Shown here: one piece after another, positions 1 through 5,259 of the stretch
Layout: every line of letters begins with the position of its first letter
Position numbering within the stretch: the stretch's first letter is position 1
NCBI GenBank assembly: GCA_013696275.1
Contig: JACCYW010000083.1
Span: 1 to 11,442 of the forward strand
Origin: Chloroflexota bacterium
GTDB taxonomy: Bacteria > Chloroflexota > Limnocylindria > Limnocylindrales > CSP1-4
DNA: 11,442 nt
Reading direction: 5' to 3'
The notes under the pieces: generated by a model
Seen by the model: only the letters and a program-made list of their open reading frames with translations
Told to the model about the DNA's origin: nothing
Database searches by the model: none
Position numbers and translations under genes: made by a program

Positions 1-425
1 CGATCCTCCGCTCCCGCTCGCTCCACCGCGGCCACGGAGAGCCCATGGCCTTCAGCCGAGCGGTCGGGCACGTATGGCGCCGCATCGAGGCCAAGCATCC
101 TGAGGGCACGCACCAGGATGGCCAGCCCGGTCAATCCATCGGCATCGAAATCGCCGCACACCAGGATCCGCTCACCACGCTCACGAGCCAGTTCGATACG
201 GTCGAGGAACGGTCGCGCGTCCGGCAGCAGGTGCGGGTCGTGCAGCCCGGATGCGGGATCGTCGAACAACGCGCCTAAGGCGGCTTCATCGCGGTGGCCG
301 CGCCGACAGAGTACGGCCAGCAGGTTGGCCGAGAGGCCGCGTCTGGATCCCGCAGCGCGCAGGTCCGCAGACGGGCCGATGGGCGATGGGAGCACCCACC
401 GATAGCGAGGCGTCAGACCGTTCAT
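1..425 (-). CDS. recJ: Single-stranded-DNA-specific exonuclease RecJ, N-terminal part (runs off left edge)
   Basis: RecJ is a cytoplasmic 5'-to-3' single-strand DNA exonuclease of the DHH phosphoesterase family, used in recombination and mismatch/excision repair. About 141 codons are visible. From the ATG at 425 the protein begins MNGLTPRYRW, followed by a helical region (RRGLSANLLAVLCRRG). The DHH-family motif I ILVCGDFDADGLTG then lies at about residues 96-109; its Asp residues bind the catalytic metal, and RecJ proteins usually read GDYDxDG here. PDRSAEGHGLS follows, matching the RecJ PDR-x-x-EGYGL signature. The rest, including the DHH motif itself, is outside the window. The ATG lies 38 bases after the secF stop, so recJ is probably the third gene of the secD-secF-recJ transcript. 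A GTG at 452 is a possible longer start but has no visible ribosome binding site. Family identity is secure; the exact start is less so. Confidence 0.93.
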   Translation of the reverse strand, partial: MNGLTPRYRWVLPSPIGPSADLRAAGSRRGLSANLLAVLCRRGHRDEAALGALFDDPASGLHDPHLLPDARPFLDRIELARERGERILVCGDFDADGLTGLAILVRALRMLGLDAAPYVPDRSAEGHGLSVAAVERAGAED

Positions 426-463
426 CGAGGCAGCGAGCCTGCCATCTGCCACTGCACAGGGAC

Positions 464-1654
464 TTATCGAGCTCGAGCTGCAGCGAACTCTCTCGCGCGC
501 CGTCGATCATCCCAACGATGCCAGTCGACCAGCAGCGCGCTGGCGTTGAAGATCGAGGAGTAGGTGCCCGAGATGATGCCGACGAGCAGGGCAAGGATGA
601 AGGTCCGGATGGCGTCACCGCCGAAGAGGAGCAGTGCCGCCAGGGTGATGACCACCGTCAGCGACGTGTTTATGGAACGTCCGAGGGTCTGCAGGATGCT
701 GTGATTGACGATGGCGCCGAACGTCTCGCCAGCGTGCCGCACCCTGTTCTCGCGCACCCGGTCGAAGACCACGATCGTGTCGTGCACGCTGAAACCGATG
801 ATGGTCAGCATGGCCGTCACGAAGAGCGCATCGATCTGCAGCCCGAACAGCGTGCCCAGGATGGCAAAGAGGCCGACCACCACGATGACGTCATGGATGA
901 GCGCTATCAGGGCCGTCGCACCCATCCGGAAGTCGCCGAAGCGGAAGGTGATCCAGGCCAGGATGCCGAGCGATCCCAGGGCGATGAGGATGACCGCCTG
1001 GGTTGTGATCTCCTCGCTCACGATGGGCCCGACGTTGGCCTCCTGACGGACCTCGTCGATGGGCCCGAAGCGAGCTTGCAGGGCGGTCGCCAGATCGCCC
1101 AGCTCGCCCTCACTGGGCACGATCAGCGCCGGCGCTGCCGACGGACTGGCCGATGCCCCCGCCGACGCCGAAGCGACGGCAGAGGCTGATGGTGAAGCCG
1201 AGGACGCCGCTGAGGCTGATGGCGCCGCTGAAGCTGATGGCGCCGCTGAAGCTGAGGGCGAAGCGGCGACGCTCGCCGACGGCGAGCTACTCGCGCCGGG
1301 CGAGGCGGAGGGCGAAGGTGGTGGGACATCCCGCAGGCCGATCTCTTCCGTCCGGATGAGCACGTACTGGCGCTCGTCGGCGGTCGTGATGGCGACTGTG
1401 GAGTCGGGCAGACCCTGCTCGCTGAGCACCTGCCTGACATCAAGCGCGGCTGGCGTGCCGTCGCGGAAGTGGACCTCCCAAATGGTCCCGCCGGTGTAAT
1501 CGATGGAGAACTGAAGCCCGAGCCGGGCCCCGGGCAGGAAGGTTAGCAGAATCGCTAAGAAGCCGGGGACAGTGATGAGGAGGCTGAAGATGTAGAACCA
1601 GCGCCGCTTGCCGATGACATCAAACACGCGCGCTGGCTTCTCTCGAACGGACAC
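464..1654 (-). CDS. secF: Protein translocase subunit SecF
   Basis: SecF pairs with SecD in the cytoplasmic membrane and uses the proton gradient to help pull secreted proteins through SecYEG. The 396-residue product has a first membrane segment at about 20-40. DYTGG at 52-56 corresponds to the SecF G-x-DFTGG signature. An extracytoplasmic domain follows, then five membrane segments from about 218 to 378. The conserved SecF motif GFSVHDTIVVFDRVREN lies at 287-303. The periplasmic domain is interrupted at 111-176 by a Pro/Ser/Ala/Gly/Val-only linker, making the protein longer than a typical SecF of about 300 residues. The start is a GTG at 1654 inside the end of secD (35-base overlap), which suggests translational coupling; no strong Shine-Dalgarno is visible. 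Family assignment is firm. The linker's function is unknown. Confidence 0.96.
   Translation of the reverse strand: MSVREKPARVFDVIGKRRWFYIFSLLITVPGFLAILLTFLPGARLGLQFSIDYTGGTIWEVHFRDGTPAALDVRQVLSEQGLPDSTVAITTADERQYVLIRTEEIGLRDVPPPSPSASPGASSSPSASVAASPSASAAPSASAAPSASAASSASPSASAVASASAGASASPSAAPALIVPSEGELGDLATALQARFGPIDEVRQEANVGPIVSEEITTQAVILIALGSLGILAWITFRFGDFRMGATALIALIHDVIVVVGLFAILGTLFGLQIDALFVTAMLTIIGFSVHDTIVVFDRVRENRVRHAGETFGAIVNHSILQTLGRSINTSLTVVITLAALLLFGGDAIRTFILALLVGIISGTYSSIFNASALLVDWHRWDDRRRAREFAAARAR
1127..1324 (-). repeat. Low-complexity Pro/Ser/Ala coding repeat inside secF
   Basis: This stretch encodes residues 111-176 of SecF and uses only Pro, Ser, Ala, Gly and Val. Its core is three near-identical 18-bp tandem units at 1206-1223, 1224-1241 and 1242-1259 (plus-strand consensus gccgctgaagctgatggc, one or two changes per copy). 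Each unit encodes a SASAAP-like hexapeptide. The pattern suggests growth by replication slippage. All units are multiples of three, so the frame is preserved. Confidence 0.85.
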
Positions 1655-2957
1655 GTGGACCGGGCGCGGCGATGGTGAACTCCTCTTCCTTGACCCCGTA
1701 CAGGCCGGCCCGCCGAGCCCACGGCTGGCGCACCACCCAGCGCAGCATCTCGCGACTCAGCGTGATGGCCGTGAACATGGAGGTCAGGACACCGATGATG
1801 AGGACCAGCGCGAAGCCCCGGATGGTGGAGGAACCGAAGTAGAAGAGGATGACCGCCGTTATGAGGCTGGACACATTCGAATCGATGATCGAGTTCCAGG
1901 CCCGGTTGAACCCGGCCTCGATGGCACCGGAGATGGTCTTCCCCGTCCGCAGCTCCTCTTTGGTGCGTTCGAAGATGAGGATGTTGGCGTCGACCGCCAT
2001 GCCCACCGAGAGCACGAAGGCGGCTACCCCAGCCAGCGTGAGGGTGACTGGGATGAGCCGGAAGATGGCATAGACGATGAGCGCGTAGAAGGTCAGCGCG
2101 ATGCAGGCGATGAGACCCGGCAGGCGGTAGTGGAGCAGCATGAACAGGAAGACGAGGCCGATGCCGATGACGCCGGCGACGATGCTCTGGACCAGGAAGC
2201 TCTGGCCCAGCGTGGCGCTGATGCTGCTGAAGCCGACCTCCCTGATCTCCAACGGCAGGGCCCCGAACTTGAGGACCGTGACCAGGTTGTTCACCTCGGC
2301 TGTGGTGAAGCTGCCGGTGATGACACCCTGGCCACCGGGGATGGCTCCCTGGATCTGGGGCGCCGAGACGACCGTGCCGTCCAGGACGATGGCGAAGTAG
2401 TTGTTGACGTTGTCGCGCGTGTAGTCAGCGAAGAGCGCTGCGCCCTCCGGCTTCAGGGTGAACTCCACCTGTGGCTGACCGAAGTTGTCGAAGCCGGGCT
2501 GAGCGACGTCGATCTGGTTGCCGCTGAAGAGGGCTGGCAGATCGGCTGCGATCGGTTGGCCCGCGCCAGGTGCGGCCTGGCCGGGCGGGATGGGCACGAA
2601 GTCGAGGCGGCCGGTCGATCCGATAAGGGCGCGGACATCGGCCTGGTTGCGGACGCCGGGGATCTCCACGCTGATGCGGTCACTGCCCTGGGTCTGGACG
2701 ATCGGCTCAGCCACGCCGGTCGAGTTCACCCGCTGCTCGATGATGGTCCGCGTGGTGGCCATGATCTCAGGCGTGACCGGCTGCTCATCTGTGGCCACGA
2801 GCTGGTACTCGCCACGCAGACCCCCCTGGAGGTCCAGGCCCAGGCGCGTGTCGATGGGCGCGGGCGGGTCGGAGCCCGGGCGGTCGAGCGGCAGGAGATC
2901 GATGGCCAGCGCGGCCAGGCCGACCGCCACGATGACGAAGGGAAGGATGCGACGCAT
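1620..2957 (-). CDS. secD: Protein translocase subunit SecD
   Basis: SecD is the partner of SecF in the proton-driven accessory complex of the Sec translocon. From the ATG at 2957 the protein has 445 residues. MRRILPF leads into the first membrane segment (about 4-22), then the SecD signature LGLDLQGGLR at 39-48. A large extracytoplasmic domain runs to about residue 250, with a second SecD-type stretch (VLDGTVVSAPQI) at 191-202. The membrane bundle begins near 255, with the hallmark GMAVDANILIFERTKEE at 319-335. The open frame continues upstream to an ATG at 3083, but those 42 extra residues are polar and unlike SecD N-termini, so 2957 is preferred. Its stop lies inside secF. Only a weak GAG-type ribosome site precedes 2957; a TAGAGT at 2966-2971 could instead be a -10 element of a near-leaderless transcript. 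No yajC precedes it, although yajC is often found there. Confidence 0.96.
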   Translation of the reverse strand: MRRILPFVIVAVGLAALAIDLLPLDRPGSDPPAPIDTRLGLDLQGGLRGEYQLVATDEQPVTPEIMATTRTIIEQRVNSTGVAEPIVQTQGSDRISVEIPGVRNQADVRALIGSTGRLDFVPIPPGQAAPGAGQPIAADLPALFSGNQIDVAQPGFDNFGQPQVEFTLKPEGAALFADYTRDNVNNYFAIVLDGTVVSAPQIQGAIPGGQGVITGSFTTAEVNNLVTVLKFGALPLEIREVGFSSISATLGQSFLVQSIVAGVIGIGLVFLFMLLHYRLPGLIACIALTFYALIVYAIFRLIPVTLTLAGVAAFVLSVGMAVDANILIFERTKEELRTGKTISGAIEAGFNRAWNSIIDSNVSSLITAVILFYFGSSTIRGFALVLIIGVLTSMFTAITLSREMLRWVVRQPWARRAGLYGVKEEEFTIAAPGPRVRSREASARV

Positions 2958-2965
2958 CGGGCCGG

Positions 2966-2971
2966 ACTCTA
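2966..2971 (-). promoter_or_regulatory. Possible -10 element of secD (TAGAGT)
   Basis: On the minus strand TAGAGT (a TANNNT hexamer) ends eight bases before the preferred secD ATG. That spacing is typical of leaderless transcripts, which are common in GC-rich bacteria. No good -35 hexamer is visible about 17 bases further upstream, so this is a tentative call that rests mainly on spacing and on the absence of a Shine-Dalgarno sequence. Confidence 0.3.
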
Positions 2972-3207
2972 CCAGAGCGCCTCGATGGCAGCGGTGACCC
3001 GCTTCCGTCACCTGAGGGCTGCCTCTCGATGTGAGCGGCTCCTTCACGGGAAAGCTCAGTCGCGCGTGCTTCTCGCGGTCCATCGACGACCAGCGCGCCG
3101 GAGGGTCTCGCGGATGGGGCGCTCACGCTCACCCATCGGCAAAGGGGCGCGCGAGCTGCCCAAGGAAGCGCCTTCGGGCGGACATCTCTTATCTCACCGG
3201 GACATCA

Positions 3208-3225
3208 CCCATGTGACGTCATGGG
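3208..3225. repeat. Inverted repeat CCCATG-N6-CATGGG
   Basis: Perfect 6-bp arms flank the six-base centre TGACGT. The element lies about 250 bp upstream of secD. The geometry suits either a small hairpin or a dimeric-protein operator. There is no T-tract, so it is not an obvious terminator. Confidence 0.5.
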
Positions 3226-3250
3226 CGACCCGCCCCGCTACGATCGGCGA

Positions 3251-3265
3251 AGGCGATCCTCGCCT
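3251..3265. repeat. Short hairpin AGGCGA-TCC-TCGCCT
   Basis: Perfect 6-bp stem with a three-base loop in the secD-mutase spacer. At this GC content such a hairpin can occur by chance. It is listed because it is one of three in the same gene-poor stretch. Confidence 0.4.
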
Positions 3266-3420
3266 ATGCCTCGGCGGACTGGTAGCGGACCCGTCGACCC
3301 ACCCGGCGTGGCTAAGACCCATTAGGGCAGGGCGCCACGCTCACGGACAGGTCGCTGCTGCCTATGGCACTTGAGGCGGTTCGATAGCACTCCAGACAGG
3401 TATGGATGAGCATCGAACAT

Positions 3421-3462
3421 CCCCGCCGAGGTCGCTATCGGCCTCTGCCTCTGACGGCGGGG
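3421..3462. repeat. Inverted repeat CCCCGCCG/CGGCGGGG downstream of the mutase gene
   Basis: Perfect 8-bp GC-only arms enclose 26 bases that can form a smaller internal stem (CCGA at 3426-3429 with TCGG at 3439-3442 is one alternative pairing). On the minus strand it begins about 52 bases after the mutase stop, a plausible position for a 3'-end hairpin or terminator. Neither side has a U-tract, so classical intrinsic termination is not supported. Confidence 0.45.
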
Positions 3463-3513
3463 ACTCTACGACACATCGAGACCAGCCGCTAGCCGGGACG
3501 CCCGTTGGCCTTC

Positions 3514-5259
3514 TCAGACGGCCACGGGCTCGCGGTACTCACCGAAGACGGCCCGGAAGACAGCGCAGATCTCGCCCAGGGTGGCATACGCGGTGGCGCA
3601 CTCTATCAAGGCCGGCATGACGTTCGTTTCGGTCGATCCGGGCTGGGCGGATAGCTGACGCAGCCGCTCGAGAGCTGTCTGGACCGCCTCTGCGTCTCGT
3701 TCACGGCGCACCCGTGAAAGGCGCTCCAGGTGCTGCCGCTTGCTCTCCTCGCTCACGCTGAGCAGCGGTATGGTCAGGCGCTCATCCTCATCCACGTTGG
3801 CGTTCACGCCGACGATGCGCCGCTGGCCGTCATCCAGTTCGCGCTGGAAACGATAGGCGGCGTCGGCCACCTCCTTCTGCGGGTATCCGGTGCCGATGGC
3901 GGCGACCATGCCACCCAGGGCGTCTATCTCGTCGAGGTACCGCCACACCTGCCGCTCGACCTCATTGGTCAACGATTCTACGAACCAGGAGCCGCCCAGT
4001 GGATCGACAGTGTTGGCGACGCCACTCTCGGCTTCGATGATCTGCTGCTGGCGCAGCGCAAGGAGTGCTGCCTCGGCCGATGGCACGGCCCACGCCTCAT
4101 CATAGGCGTCAGTGTGGAGTGACTGCGTGCCGCCCAGGATGGCCGCCAGTGCCTGGGTCGCCACGCGCGTCAGGTTGTTGAGCGGCTGCTGAGCGGTGAG
4201 CGATACACCGGCCGTCTGGGTATGGAAACGCATCCAGGTCGAACGCTCGTTCTCCGCCCGGTAACGCCGCGTCATCAGCTTCCACCAGATACGCCGGGCA
4301 GCCCTGAACTTGGCGATCTCCTCGAAGAAGTCGCTGTGGCTATTGAAGAAGAACGAGAGGCGTGGCGCGAACTCATCGACGCGCAGGCCGCGTCGCAGCG
4401 CCTCTTCCACGTAGGCCATGCCGTCGGCGATGGTGAAGGCCAACTCCTGGACAGCGGTCGAGCCGGCCTCCCGGATGTGGTAGCCGCTGACCGACACCGT
4501 GTTCCACTTGGGCATCTCGCGGGTCCCGAACTCGATGGTGTCGGTGACCAGACGCATGGACGGCTGGGGCGGGAACAGGAACTCCTTCTGGGCCACGTAC
4601 TCCTTCAGGATGTCGTTCTGGATGGTGCCCTCGAGGGTGCCTCTGGAGAAGCCGCGCTTCTCGGCGGCCGCGATGTACATCGCCCAGATCGGCGCGGCTG
4701 GCGAGTTGATGGTCATCGACGTCGACACCCGGTCCAGCGGCAACCCGTCCAGTAGCACTTCCATATCAGCCAGCGAGCAGACGGCTACGCCGCACGTGCC
4801 GAACTCGCCGTCCGACTCGGGGTCGTCGGTGTCGTAGCCGTACAGGGTCGGCATGTCATAGGCCACCGACAGGCCGGTCTGGCCGGCCCGCAGTAGCTGA
4901 TGGAAGCGCGTGTTGGTGTCCTCAGCGGACCCGAAGCCGGCGAACATGCGCATGGTCCAGGCCCGTCCGCGGTAGCCCGACGGATGCAGTCCTCGAGTGA
5001 AGGGCGCCTCGCCCGGATAGCCGACATCGCGCAACGGGTCGAAATCCGACGGCTCGGAGCGCAGCGGGTCGCCCAGGTGGTCGACGCGGGTGGTTCCGCC
5101 GCCACCGGCCAGTCGGCCGTGCCAATCGAGCGGGCTATACAGCCGTTCGATCTCGTCATCGCTGATGGTCGAGAAGCGCGGCTTCCTCTCAGGCAGGCCG
5201 GCCGAGCGGTTCTGCCAGCGCTCCTGGCGATCCGACCAGCCCGGATCGTCGGAGCTCAT
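3514..5259 (-). CDS. Acyl-CoA mutase large subunit (methylmalonyl-CoA mutase family, isobutyryl-CoA-mutase-like)
   Basis: This family catalyses coenzyme-B12-dependent carbon-skeleton rearrangement of acyl-CoAs by a radical mechanism in a TIM barrel. The 581-residue protein shows YPGEAPFTRG at 81-90, WTMRMFAGFG at 101-110, TSMTIN at 180-185, GTIQNDILKE at 211-220, SGYHIREAG at 258-266 (the active-site Tyr-His pair), FHTQTAGVSLTAQQP at 345-359 and GGTQSLHT at 376-383. It ends with the TLGEIC segment at 560-565. There is no C-terminal B12-binding domain (DxHxxG), so a separate small subunit of about 135 residues must be encoded elsewhere. Phe106 and Gln224 occupy the positions that are Tyr89 and Arg207 in methylmalonyl-CoA mutase; Phe/Gln is the isobutyryl-CoA mutase pattern. 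Its ATG overlaps the upstream fusion gene as ATGA. Methylmalonyl-CoA mutase is the conventional annotation; exact substrate specificity is inferred. Confidence 0.94.
   Translation of the reverse strand: MSSDDPGWSDRQERWQNRSAGLPERKPRFSTISDDEIERLYSPLDWHGRLAGGGGTTRVDHLGDPLRSEPSDFDPLRDVGYPGEAPFTRGLHPSGYRGRAWTMRMFAGFGSAEDTNTRFHQLLRAGQTGLSVAYDMPTLYGYDTDDPESDGEFGTCGVAVCSLADMEVLLDGLPLDRVSTSMTINSPAAPIWAMYIAAAEKRGFSRGTLEGTIQNDILKEYVAQKEFLFPPQPSMRLVTDTIEFGTREMPKWNTVSVSGYHIREAGSTAVQELAFTIADGMAYVEEALRRGLRVDEFAPRLSFFFNSHSDFFEEIAKFRAARRIWWKLMTRRYRAENERSTWMRFHTQTAGVSLTAQQPLNNLTRVATQALAAILGGTQSLHTDAYDEAWAVPSAEAALLALRQQQIIEAESGVANTVDPLGGSWFVESLTNEVERQVWRYLDEIDALGGMVAAIGTGYPQKEVADAAYRFQRELDDGQRRIVGVNANVDEDERLTIPLLSVSEESKRQHLERLSRVRRERDAEAVQTALERLRQLSAQPGSTETNVMPALIECATAYATLGEICAVFRAVFGEYREPVAV

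Larger units (their letters stand above)
2958..3513. other. Gene-poor spacer between secD and the mutase gene, with inverted repeats
   Basis: I see no convincing gene in this 556-bp stretch. Short frames exist on both strands (for example 3031-3216 plus, 3402-3620 plus and 3325-3420 minus), but they lack homology, membrane segments and ribosome sites. No tRNA, SRP RNA, tmRNA or RNase P signature was found. It should hold the secD promoter near its left end and the 3' untranslated region of the mutase transcript at its right end. Three inverted repeats are visible: CCCATG/CATGGG at 3208-3225, AGGCGA/TCGCCT at 3251-3265 and CCCCGCCG/CGGCGGGG at 3421-3462. A structured RNA cannot be excluded by eye. 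Confidence 0.6.

Noticed and set aside
251..1189. 312-codon plus-strand open frame over recJ/secF
   Set aside because: Shadow of secF and the recJ start. The product is a biased Arg/Asp/Gln-rich sequence with no recognisable domain.
1200..1260. CRISPR-like repeats
   Set aside because: Units are directly adjacent 18-mers without spacers and in frame with secF, so they are a coding tandem repeat.
2958..3083. 42-residue N-terminal extension of secD up to the ATG at 3083
   Set aside because: Polar, not typical of SecD, no ribosome site. The membrane segment starts right after the ATG at 2957.
1608..3374. 588-codon plus-strand open frame opposite secD
   Set aside because: Antisense shadow caused by high third-position GC. 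Its sequence is Asp/Gly/Arg-rich without family features, while the minus strand encodes an unmistakable SecD.
3360..3400. tRNA-like GGTTCGAT (T-loop-like) at about 3378-3385
   Set aside because: No matching acceptor, D or anticodon stems around it on either strand.
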